A stretch of 64,000 nt of DNA, from contig NZ_ASHX02000001.1 of the NCBI RefSeq assembly GCF_000478605.2, positions 248,001 through 312,000 on the forward strand, in the 5' to 3' direction. The notes under the pieces were generated by a model that saw nothing but the letters and a program-made list of their open reading frames with translations, ran no database searches and was not told the DNA's origin. The translations under genes were made by a program, and so were the position numbers. This DNA is from Streptomyces thermolilacinus SPC6. GTDB taxonomy: Bacteria > Actinomycetota > Actinomycetes > Streptomycetales > Streptomycetaceae. Within the stretch, counting starts at the first letter, position 1. Each line of letters starts with the position of its first letter. Of the stretch, positions 56,675 through 64,000 are shown in pieces.

Positions 56675-57257
56675 CCCCGCCGCCCGCCAGGAGCCGGCCC
56701 CCGTCAAGATCCTCGTCGCCGGCGGCTTCGGGGTCGGCAAGACGACCCTGGTCGAGACGGTCTCGGAGATCGAGCCGCTGCGCACCGAGGAGCGCCTGAC
56801 GGCCGCCGGGGTCGGGGTGGACGACCTCGACGGCATCGAGGCGAAGACGTCGACGACCGTGGCGATGGACTTCGGCCGGATCACCCTCGCCGACGCCGGA
56901 GTCGTGCTGTACCTGTTCGGGACACCGGGCCAGGAGCGCTTCTGGTTCATGTGGGACGACCTGCTGCACGGCGCTCTCGGCGCGGTCGTCCTCGTGGACA
57001 CGCGGCGGCTGGACCGCAGCTTCCCGGCGGTGGACTTCTTCGAGAGCCGCGGCCTTCCGTTCGTGGTCGCCGCGAACTGCTTCCACGGGGAGCAGCCGTA
57101 CACGTCCGACGAGATCCGGGCGGCGCTGCGGCTGGGCGACCCGGAGACGCCCGTGCTGATGCTGGACGCGCGGGTCCGCGCCGATGTGCGCGGGGTGCTG
57201 CTGTCCCTTCTGGACACGGTCATCGCCCGGGCCCGCGCGGCCACCGCCGTCTCCTGA
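56661..57257 (+). CDS. conservon GTPase (CvnD-like)
   Basis: Product of 198 residues from TTG 56661, overlapping CvnC by 14 bp. P-loop AGGFGVGKTT, switch II-type GTPGQERFW, and VVAANCFHGEQPYTSDEI at the position of the guanine-specificity loop. Ras-like family of actinobacterial conservons. Likely anchored by interaction with the sensor kinase to form a membrane-associated signalling complex. Confidence 0.93.
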   Translation: MPGYDPAARQEPAPVKILVAGGFGVGKTTLVETVSEIEPLRTEERLTAAGVGVDDLDGIEAKTSTTVAMDFGRITLADAGVVLYLFGTPGQERFWFMWDDLLHGALGAVVLVDTRRLDRSFPAVDFFESRGLPFVVAANCFHGEQPYTSDEIRAALRLGDPETPVLMLDARVRADVRGVLLSLLDTVIARARAATAVS

Positions 57258-57443
57258 CGCGGTCCCGGCCGGGCAGGCCGCGGGGGCGGTCGGCGGGGTC
57301 CGGTGCCCGGGAGGGACAATGGGCTCGCCCGTACGTTCCCGTCGGGCGCCGCCCGGCCGGGTGCCCCGCCGGGGCGCGCCGCCTCCCGGGCGTCGTCCGA
57401 GCGGCCCCGTAGCCGCCCGCACAGCCGTAGGAGACCGACCACC

Positions 57444-58280
57444 GTGGAGGCACCGTCCCCCCGCGTCCCGCACACCGACCGCGCCGACCTGCGGGCCGAC
57501 TGCGCCGACTGCTTCGGCCTGTGCTGTGTGGCGTTGCCCTTCGCCAGGTCCGCCGACTTCGCCGCCGACAAGCCCGCAGGCACGCCCTGCGGGAACCTGG
57601 GCGCCGACTTCCGCTGCGGCATCCACGCGCGGCTGCGCGACAGCGGCTACACGGGCTGCACGGTCTTCGACTGCTTCGGCGCCGGGCAGAAGGTGTCGCA
57701 GGTGACGTTCGGCGGCCGGGACTGGCGGGCCGAGCCGGACTCGGCGCGCGAGATGTTCGCGGTCTTCCCCGTCGTACGGCAGCTGCACGAGCTGCTGCGG
57801 TACGCGGCGGAGGCGCTGGACCTGCCGGCGGCGCGGCCCGTGCACCGGGAGCTGCGGCGCCGCCACGACGAGATCGACGCCCTGACGCGCGGCGACGCCG
57901 ATGCCCTGCTGGCGCTGGACGTCCCGGCGCTGCGGGCGGAGGTGAACGTCCTGCTGCTGCGCGCCAGCGAGCTGGCCAGGGCCGCCGTGCCGGGCCGCCG
58001 CAAGGACCACCGGGGCGCCGACCTGATGGGGGCGCGGCTGCGCGGGGCGAAGCTGCGGGGCGCGAGCCTGCGCGGCGCGTACCTGATCGCCGCGGACCTG
58101 TCGGGCGCCGACCTGCGCGAGGCGGACCTGATCGGCGCGGACCTGCGGGACGCCGACCTGTCGGGCGCGGATCTGACGGGGGCGCTGTTCCTGACGCAGC
58201 CGCAGCTGACCGCCGCGCGGGGCGACGGCGCGACGCGCATCCCGGCGGCACTGCGGCGCCCGGGGCACTGGGCGGCCTGA
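57444..58280 (+). CDS. pentapeptide-repeat protein with N-terminal Cys cluster
   Basis: Product of 278 residues from GTG 57444 (AGGAGA upstream). N-terminal region carries [11 protein letters not shown] and later [20 protein letters not shown] then DCFG, giving about seven cysteines in a C-x2-C-x3-CC layout that could bind Zn or Fe. Residues about 190-255 are pentapeptide repeats of the A(D/N)LxX type ([20 protein letters not shown] and on), about twelve, forming a right-handed helix. Function unknown; gyrase protection is only one option in this family. Follows the conservon on the same strand. Confidence 0.88.
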   Translation: MEAPSPRVPHTDRADLRADCADCFGLCCVALPFARSADFAADKPAGTPCGNLGADFRCGIHARLRDSGYTGCTVFDCFGAGQKVSQVTFGGRDWRAEPDSAREMFAVFPVVRQLHELLRYAAEALDLPAARPVHRELRRRHDEIDALTRGDADALLALDVPALRAEVNVLLLRASELARAAVPGRRKDHRGADLMGARLRGAKLRGASLRGAYLIAADLSGADLREADLIGADLRDADLSGADLTGALFLTQPQLTAARGDGATRIPAALRRPGHWAA

Positions 58281-58371
58281 CGCGGCGTGTCCCCGCCGTG
58301 GCGGGCGGGCGTCGGTGCACGGTGGAGCGGGCAACGGTCCGGCACACGGGAGACAGCACCGGGAGGGCGCC

Positions 58372-59187
58372 ATGCCACGCAGCGGGTTCGCGGGGACGCG
58401 GAGGGACCGGTCGAGGGCTTCGTACAAGGTGCGGTACGCGCTGACCCATCCGGAGCGGATCGTGCCGTACGTGCGGCGGGCCGGGCGCGACCTGTGGCTG
58501 CGGCTGCGCAGCGGCGGCGACCATGTGGCGTACTACCGGGCGGTGATGGCGAGCGACACGGCGCGCAGCCCGGAGGCGGCGGTGGGCGGCGGCCCGTCGC
58601 GGGAGCGGTGGCTTGCCATCGGCCGGATGCAGTTCGACTACCTGCTGGAGCACGGGCTGCGCCCGCAGGACCGGATGCTGGAGATCGGCTGCGGCAATCT
58701 GCGGGCGGGGTGGCGGTTCATCGAGCATCTGGAGCCGGGCCACTACTACGGGATCGACATCTCGCCGGACATCCTCATCGAGGCGAAGCGGACGCTGGTG
58801 CGGTACGGGCTCCAGGACCGGATGCCGTATCTGACGCCGGTGGACGACCTGACGCTGGACTTCCTGCCGGACGGCTGGTTCACGGTGGTGCACGCGCACA
58901 GCGTGTTCTCGCACTCGCCGCTGGAGGTGATCGACGAGTGCCTGGCGAACGTCGGCCGGGTGCTGGCGCCGGGCGGCTTCTTCGACTTCACCTTCGACCG
59001 TACGGAGGGCGCCGAGCACCAGGTGCTGCGGGAGGACTTCTACTACCGGACGGAGACGCTGGTGGGGCTGGCGCGGAGGCACGGTCTTCAGGCGCGGTTC
59101 ATGGACGACTGGGAGCGGCTGCCGCACGGCCAGTCGAAGCTGCGGGTCACGCATCCTGAGCCGGACCCGGAGCGGACGGCCCGCTGA
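58372..59187 (+). CDS. class I SAM-dependent methyltransferase
   Basis: Product of 271 residues from ATG 58372 (GGGAGG upstream). Motif I MLEIGCGNLRAGWRFIEHL (SAM-binding GxGxxR variant), then YYGIDISPDILIEAK (acidic residue in strand 2), VVHAHSVFSHSPLEVIDECL and the C-terminal half VLAPGGFFDFTFD (post-motif III). N-terminal 90 residues are basic and helical. Transfers methyl from SAM; substrate unknown. Followed by the hairpin at 59239. Confidence 0.9.
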   Translation: MPRSGFAGTRRDRSRASYKVRYALTHPERIVPYVRRAGRDLWLRLRSGGDHVAYYRAVMASDTARSPEAAVGGGPSRERWLAIGRMQFDYLLEHGLRPQDRMLEIGCGNLRAGWRFIEHLEPGHYYGIDISPDILIEAKRTLVRYGLQDRMPYLTPVDDLTLDFLPDGWFTVVHAHSVFSHSPLEVIDECLANVGRVLAPGGFFDFTFDRTEGAEHQVLREDFYYRTETLVGLARRHGLQARFMDDWERLPHGQSKLRVTHPEPDPERTAR

Positions 59188-59238
59188 CCCACCGTCCCGT
59201 GGGGTGCCGGACTGACGCGGACGGTCGGCGGGCCCATG

Positions 59239-59281
59239 CCCCGGCCGGGCGTCATCCCGCCGGGGCGTCACCCGGCCGGGG
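59239..59281. terminator. hairpin between convergent genes
   Basis: Arms CCCCGGCCGGG (59239-59249) and CCCGGCCGGGG (59271-59281), loop 21 bases, between the methyltransferase stop (59187) and the regulator stop at 59285. Confidence 0.55.
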
Positions 59282-59284
59282 CGG

Positions 59285-62185
59285 TCACACGCCCAGGGCG
59301 CGGCGCAGGCCGAGCCGGTCGGTGCCGAGCTTGGTGAACACGGCCGACAGCACCTCCGAAACGGACTGCTCGTCACTGCCGAGTCGCCCGGCGATGACCG
59401 CGTTGTCGTGGCCCTCCGCCGCCAGCACGGCCGCCGCCTCCTCACGGGTCGTCAGGGTGTCCCGGACGGCGTGCACCGGGCGCCGGGGCCGCAGCCCCGC
59501 CGCGGCGAGCTGGTCACGCACCCGGGTGGCGAGGGCGTCCGCGCCGCAGGCGACGGCGGTCTCCATGCCCCGGTAGAGCTGCTGCGCGGCATGGTCGAGG
59601 TCGCCGATGGCGCGCAGCACGGTGCCGTGGTCCACGAGCGCGTGCGCCAGTTCGTACGCGGCGGGCGACTGCTCCAGGTGGTCGACGGCCTCGGCGAGCA
59701 GGGACGCCGCACGGGTGGGCTCGGCGACCGCCGCGGCGACCCGCAGGGCCTGGCCGATCGCGCTGGCGGTGCCGAACGCGCGGGCGCGGGAGACGGCCTC
59801 GTCGGCGTGGGCCTGCGCGTCGTCGGGCCGTCGGCCGGCCAGGGCCAGGGCGAGGTCCAGCTGCCAGGGGCTCCAGGACGGATTGTGCGTGCCGCGCCGC
59901 TTGAGCCGTTCACCGGCGGCGGTGAGCTGCTGGACCGCCTCGTCGATCCTGCCGCGGGCCAGCAGCAGCTTGCCCCGGACGGCTTGCGGGTCGGGGTAGA
60001 CGACGGTCTTGCGGTCTTCCTCGCCGAAGCGGTAGCGGTCGGCGATCCGCTGGGCCTCGTCGGCGCGGCCGCGGGCGAGGAGCGTCTCGATCAGCGTGCC
60101 GACCGCGTACAGCTGGGCGGGGATGCCGCGGTCCACCCGGTCGGCGATCTGGAGGCCGCTGCGGACGAAGTCCTCGGCCTCCGCGAGCCGCCCGCGCCGG
60201 AAGCGGATGTATCCGAGGAGCGTGTACGCGAAGGAGAGGTGGGCGCCGCGCCAGCCCTTGGCCTCGAACTCGGCGATGCCCTCCTGGAACAGCTCCTCGG
60301 CGCGGCCGGGCTGGTCGCAGTACATCAGGGTGAGGGCGATGACGGCCGGTACCTCGAAGCCGAAGTCCTGGTCGGTCCAGCTCATCCCGCCGCGCAGGGC
60401 CCGCTCGGCGTAGTGGAGGGACTGGGCGACGGGCTCGCCGCGCATCACGATGTCCCAGGCGCGCAGGCCGAGGATGTGCCGTTCGGCGAGGTCGCGGCCG
60501 GTGAGGCGCTTGGCGAACTGGGACAGCAGCCGGGAGCGGCCGCACGAGTCCGGGTCGGCGGCGTTGACCGCGTTCCACTTGAACTGCTCGGCCTGCATGC
60601 GCAGGCGGGTGCGGCTGCTGGTGGTGGAGCTGGCCTCCTCGGCGAGGAGTTCGGTGGCCTCCTCCATCTGCCCGGTGTGGGCCAAGGCCTGCGCCAGCCG
60701 GTAGGTGACGACCTCCCGCAGGTCCTGCCCGATTTTGGGCTCCTCCAGGGCGGCGCGCAGCTGGTTGACGGTGGTGGCGGGCTCGTGCGGCAGGTTGGCG
60801 GAGCCGAGTTCGAACAGGACCTCCGCGCGGTCCTCGATGTCCGGGGGTTCGCGCAGGGCGCGGGCGAGGTAGCGGCGGGCCGCCTCGGGAGCTCCGGCGG
60901 AGAAGCTGTCGCGGGCGGCACAGCGCAGCTGCTGGACGACCCACGGGTCGCCTTCCGGGTGCATCTCCAGCATGTGGCGGGCGGCGGCCGTGGCGCCGAA
61001 CCCTTCGTTCACGAGGGCCTGGGCGGCCACGCCGTGCATGCCGACGCGCACGCCGTGCGGGATGGACCGGTACACGGCGGTGGCGATCAGCGGATGGAGG
61101 AACTCGACGACCCGGTCGTGCTTGATGCTGTCCAGGCTGGTCAGGATGCGGCCCTTGTCGAGCTGCGCGATGGCGTCGGTGAGCTGGGACTCGCCGAGGG
61201 CGGCGACGGTCCCGACGATGCTGGTGGGGACGCCGCTGCCGACGACCGCCGCGGCCCAGGCGAGGCGCATGGCGGAGGGGCCGAGCTGTTCGAGCCGTTC
61301 TATGAGGCCGCTGCCCTTGACGGCGGAGGCGAGGTCGCGGAGTTGCGGGATGCTCTCCTCGCGCGGGGCGAGGCCGCGCAGGCGGCCCTTCTCGGTGAGC
61401 TCCACGACCTCGAACGGGTTGCCGCCGGTGATGGCCCAGCACTCGCGGCAGAACAGCTCGTCGGCGTTCTCCCCGAGGACGGTGCGGACGATGCGGCTGA
61501 CGGCGCCGGCGGTGAGCGGGGACAGCTCGTGGGCGAGGGAGCGGTCGCGCGCGACGAGGGCGTGCAGGCGCATGGCCTCCTGCGGCAGTTCGTCGGGGCG
61601 GCAGGCGACGGCGATCAGCATGCCGAGCTCCGCGGCGCGGGAGGCGAAGGCGGTGATCCAGGCGAGGGACTCCGGGTCGGCCCAGTGGACGTCGTCGAGG
61701 GTGAGGACGACGGGGCCCATGCGTACGGAGAGGTTGGTGATGACCCAGTCGAGGCCGTCGCGGACGCCCTGGGGGTCGGGGCTGGCGTCGGGTTTGGGCG
61801 CGGACAGTCCGGTGGCGGGGGCGACGATGTCGTACCAGTCGCCGAGGATCTGGCGGCGTTCGTCCTGCGGCATGGCGGCGAAGACGGGTTGCACGAACTG
61901 GCGCATGACATGGAACGGGACCTGCCGCTCCTGTTCGCCGCCGCTCGCGGAGAGCACGGTGCAGCCGCGTGCGCGGGCGCGTCGGCGGAGGCGCTTGAGG
62001 AGCGTGGTCTTGCCCACTCCGGCCGGTCCGGCGAATCCGAGCACCCCGCCCTGCCGGGTGGTGAGGCCGCCTTCGGGCGAGGTGCCGCACAGGCTGTCGA
62101 GCGACCGCTCGATGGTCTGGAGTTCGGATTCCCGTTCCAGCAACAGGACCCGGTCCCGTCCCCGCCGCTCACCTGCCGTTGTCAT
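59285..62185 (-). CDS. large ATP-binding LuxR/LAL-type regulator with degenerate HTH
   Basis: Product of 966 residues from ATG 62185 (GGAGGGGG upstream). N-terminal STAND-like ATPase: Walker A GPAGVGKTT (53-61), Walker B VVLTLDDVHWADPE. A long middle region of TPR-like helices follows (about 480-880). The C-terminal 60 residues correspond to where a LuxR HTH belongs (LTTREEAAAVLAAEGHDNAV, then IAGRLGSDEQSVSEVLSAVF) but the recognition helix is weakly conserved. LAL-type proteins often activate secondary-metabolite clusters; this one lies next to a P450 and a terpene synthase. Confidence 0.88.
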   Translation of the reverse strand: MTTAGERRGRDRVLLLERESELQTIERSLDSLCGTSPEGGLTTRQGGVLGFAGPAGVGKTTLLKRLRRRARARGCTVLSASGGEQERQVPFHVMRQFVQPVFAAMPQDERRQILGDWYDIVAPATGLSAPKPDASPDPQGVRDGLDWVITNLSVRMGPVVLTLDDVHWADPESLAWITAFASRAAELGMLIAVACRPDELPQEAMRLHALVARDRSLAHELSPLTAGAVSRIVRTVLGENADELFCRECWAITGGNPFEVVELTEKGRLRGLAPREESIPQLRDLASAVKGSGLIERLEQLGPSAMRLAWAAAVVGSGVPTSIVGTVAALGESQLTDAIAQLDKGRILTSLDSIKHDRVVEFLHPLIATAVYRSIPHGVRVGMHGVAAQALVNEGFGATAAARHMLEMHPEGDPWVVQQLRCAARDSFSAGAPEAARRYLARALREPPDIEDRAEVLFELGSANLPHEPATTVNQLRAALEEPKIGQDLREVVTYRLAQALAHTGQMEEATELLAEEASSTTSSRTRLRMQAEQFKWNAVNAADPDSCGRSRLLSQFAKRLTGRDLAERHILGLRAWDIVMRGEPVAQSLHYAERALRGGMSWTDQDFGFEVPAVIALTLMYCDQPGRAEELFQEGIAEFEAKGWRGAHLSFAYTLLGYIRFRRGRLAEAEDFVRSGLQIADRVDRGIPAQLYAVGTLIETLLARGRADEAQRIADRYRFGEEDRKTVVYPDPQAVRGKLLLARGRIDEAVQQLTAAGERLKRRGTHNPSWSPWQLDLALALAGRRPDDAQAHADEAVSRARAFGTASAIGQALRVAAAVAEPTRAASLLAEAVDHLEQSPAAYELAHALVDHGTVLRAIGDLDHAAQQLYRGMETAVACGADALATRVRDQLAAAGLRPRRPVHAVRDTLTTREEAAAVLAAEGHDNAVIAGRLGSDEQSVSEVLSAVFTKLGTDRLGLRRALGV

Positions 62186-62329
62186 GACGTGCCCCCTCCA
62201 GCGCGTGCGGCCGAGTCTAGGGGGAACGGGCGGAGAAGACGCCGTGGATGACCATTCTTTCGGGAACTTCACCACTCATATGAGGGCAGCGCTGTATCCT
62301 TCGCTGACGCGTCGGCCCGGGGCCCTTTC

Positions 62330-63727
62330 TCAACGGCGCGGCACGCAGATCATGGGCAGCGCGTCGGGCAGCGGGATACCGGCGGGCACCTCCTTCACCG
62401 TGGTGCCGGGGACGGGTTCCAGGCGCCAGCGGCGGGCGACGCTCGCGACGGCGGTGAGGATCTCGGCGACGGCGAAGGCGTCCCCGATGCACTTGTGCTG
62501 GCCCGCGCCGAACGGGATGAAGCTGTCGAGGCGCGGCAGTACGCGGGACGGGTCGGTGTCGTTCCACCGTTCCGTGTCGAAGGCGGTGGGGTCGGCGAAG
62601 AGTTCCGGGTCGCGGTGGAGCGCGTAGGGACTGTAGGCGATCTCGGCTCCGGCGGGGAGGGCGACGCCGCCGAGGGTGACCGGGGTCAGGGGCCGCCGGG
62701 TGAACAGCAGCGGCGAGTGGAGCCGCAGGGACTCCTCGAAGACCCTCTTGGTGTACGTGAGCGAGGCGAGGTCCTCGGGCCGTACGGGGCGGTCGCCGAC
62801 GACCGTGTCCACCTCGGCGTGGACGCGCGCCTCCACGTCGGGGTGGCGGGCCAGTTCGTGGAAGATCCAGGCAAGGGTGGTGGAGGCGGTCTCCGTACCG
62901 CCGAACAGGATGGTGATGAGCTCGTCGCGGACCTGTTCGGCGCTCATCGTGTCGCCGGTCTCGGGGTCCTTGCTGGCGAGCAGCAGGGAGATGAGGTCGT
63001 CGCGGCCGCTGTCCTCGGGGCCGTACGCGGCGACGACCTCGTCGATGATGGACCGCAGGCGGGTGGCGGCGGCGTTGAAGCGGCGGTTGAGCGGGATCGG
63101 CAGCCGGTCGAACGCCTTGGGCATGACCGTGCGGACGAGCATGCCCTCCAGGATGATCGGGAACGAGCGGTGGACCTCGCGTACGGCGGGCTGGTCCACG
63201 TCGCCGGAGAAGATCATCCCGGCGACGGCGGAGAGGGCGAACCGGCGCATCTCCCGGTCGACGCGGATCCGCGCTCCCGCGGTCCAGGAGGCGGCCATCG
63301 TGTCCGCCTCGCGGCACATCAGCTCCGCGTAGCGGGAGATGCGGTTGCGCTGGAACGCCGGTTGCATGAGGCGGCGTTGTTTGCGGTGGAGCGCGCCGTC
63401 GGTGGTGGCGATCCCGTTGCCGAAGAGGGGACGCAGCTTCTCGAAGATGCGGCCGCGTCCGAACGCGTGGGCCTCGCCGACGAGGACGGTGTGGATGAGG
63501 GCGGGGTCGGTCAGGACGTGCAGGGGCCAGCCGCCGAGGTCCACGCGGACGACGGGGGCGACGCCGCGCAGCGACTCCAGGAACGCGATGGGGCCGCGCG
63601 ACAGCTGGAGGGCGTGGCCGAGGAGCGGCAGCCTGCCGGGCGCCATGGGGGCGCGCCCGGCCGTGTCCTGGCCGCCGGACGCCTCGGTGGCGCCGGTGCG
63701 GGTGCGGGTGGTGCGGTTGCGGGTCAT
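62330..63727 (-). CDS. cytochrome P450
   Basis: Product of 465 residues. I-helix LFGGTETASTTLAW, K-helix FEESLRLHSP (ExxR) and heme ligand loop FGAGQHKCIGDAFA with the Cys about residue 410. The N-terminus is Thr/Arg-rich with no membrane anchor. Architecture resembles bacterial P450s that oxidise sesquiterpenes, and the gene sits 11 bp after the terpene synthase stop. GAGGGG lies upstream of ATG 63727. Probably oxidises the product of the neighbouring synthase; product unknown. Confidence 0.93.
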   Translation of the reverse strand: MTRNRTTRTRTGATEASGGQDTAGRAPMAPGRLPLLGHALQLSRGPIAFLESLRGVAPVVRVDLGGWPLHVLTDPALIHTVLVGEAHAFGRGRIFEKLRPLFGNGIATTDGALHRKQRRLMQPAFQRNRISRYAELMCREADTMAASWTAGARIRVDREMRRFALSAVAGMIFSGDVDQPAVREVHRSFPIILEGMLVRTVMPKAFDRLPIPLNRRFNAAATRLRSIIDEVVAAYGPEDSGRDDLISLLLASKDPETGDTMSAEQVRDELITILFGGTETASTTLAWIFHELARHPDVEARVHAEVDTVVGDRPVRPEDLASLTYTKRVFEESLRLHSPLLFTRRPLTPVTLGGVALPAGAEIAYSPYALHRDPELFADPTAFDTERWNDTDPSRVLPRLDSFIPFGAGQHKCIGDAFAVAEILTAVASVARRWRLEPVPGTTVKEVPAGIPLPDALPMICVPRR

Positions 63728-63738
63728 GGGTTGTCCCC

Positions 63739-64000
63739 TCAGGCCACTGAGACCAGGTCCGGGCGGGTGTACGCGGCTTCGAGCCCGGCGGCGAAGCGCT
63801 CGTCCCGGTACCGCGTGCAGTCGTGGCGCTGCCAGAGGTCGGCGCCGATCATCCAGTCCTCGTAGCCGCGGACGCGGTGTTCCACGGCGGTGCGGGCGGC
63901 GGGGTCGGTGACGCCGAGCGCGTCGAGGGTGCGGGGCAGGTCGCGGGCGGCCGCGCGGAACTCCTCGACGCGGTCGTGGATGCGCTGCTCCACCGCCCGT
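63739..64000 (-). CDS. probable terpene synthase, C-terminal end (partial)
   Basis: The C-terminal part only; the gene continues beyond 64000, so no start is given. The visible protein ends VEHRVRGYEDWMIGADLWQR then HDCTRYRDERFAAGLE, like the C-termini of bacterial class I terpene synthases; the metal-binding DDxxD and NSE motifs would lie beyond the window. Its stop is 11 bp before the P450 start, so the two genes are cotranscribed. Identity rests on the short tail and the pairing with a P450. Confidence 0.55.
   Translation of the reverse strand, partial: RAVEQRIHDRVEEFRAAARDLPRTLDALGVTDPAARTAVEHRVRGYEDWMIGADLWQRHDCTRYRDERFAAGLEAAYTRPDLVSVA

Noticed and set aside
59408..62251. 947-residue plus-strand open frame
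   Set aside because: Shadow of the LuxR-type gene: codon-position GC bias belongs to the minus strand and no motif is present.

Overview
The window is high-GC (about 70% or more) actinobacterial DNA. Gene density, GTG/ATGA overlaps, frequent GTG and leaderless-looking starts, a conservon (HK/roadblock/DUF742/GTPase), DUF6230-DUF6114 genes, DUF5133 and a terpene synthase-P450 pair all point to a Streptomyces chromosome. There is no prophage, intact insertion sequence, rRNA operon or CRISPR array.

Layout. 0.1-2.7 kb: a small membrane protein, a beta-carbonic anhydrase and a SulP anion transporter (likely bicarbonate or sulfate handling). 2.8-4.3 kb: two unknown genes. 4.4-9.4 kb: a translationally coupled HSP90-like ATPase and a 992-residue TPR protein. 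9.6-11.9 kb: a TetR regulator whose start codon lies inside a near-perfect palindrome, a DUF6463-like membrane protein, a frameshifted membrane-protein remnant and a DUF2071 protein. 11.9-16.9 kb: a small unknown gene, a membrane-anchored GH71-like enzyme carrying a 33-bp minisatellite, a PAP2 phosphatase-lipid kinase fusion and a nucleoside hydrolase. 17.1-19.3 kb: DUF6230, DUF6114 and a secreted protein, closed by a 14-bp hairpin. 19.4-21.5 kb: a decayed phospholipase D-family gene whose two ends are separated by a decayed integrase fragment and a dienelactone hydrolase gene. 21.6-28.1 kb: an ANTAR-like/PAS/PP2C phosphatase, DUF5133, GNAT, UDP-glucose dehydrogenase and hydroxyacid dehydrogenase. 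28.2-33.5 kb: an ABC-F protein, a secreted TNT-domain NAD glycohydrolase candidate, a PfkB kinase, a secreted phosphodiester glycosidase and a small membrane protein. 33.7-39.0 kb: a five-gene nickel/peptide-type ABC importer with a Nur-like operator at its promoter. 39.1-42.5 kb: two acyl-CoA dehydrogenases and a quinone oxidoreductase in one operon. 42.7-46.3 kb: a PIG-L deacetylase, an unknown gene, an S33-type hydrolase and a DUF4383 protein.

46.3-51.7 kb holds the most system-like unit: LRR protein, ankyrin protein, MoxR-type AAA ATPase and DUF2201/VWA metallopeptidase-like protein, mostly joined by 4-bp overlaps on the minus strand, with a degenerate tRNA-like element just upstream. 51.9-59.2 kb: a CapA-like phosphatase, a complete conservon, a Cys-rich pentapeptide-repeat protein and a methyltransferase. 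59.3-64.0 kb: a large LuxR/LAL-type regulator with a degenerate C-terminus, a cytochrome P450 and the 3' end of a likely terpene synthase that runs off the window; this looks like one end of a terpenoid biosynthetic locus.

Functions are read from motifs and remembered family features; no database search was run.
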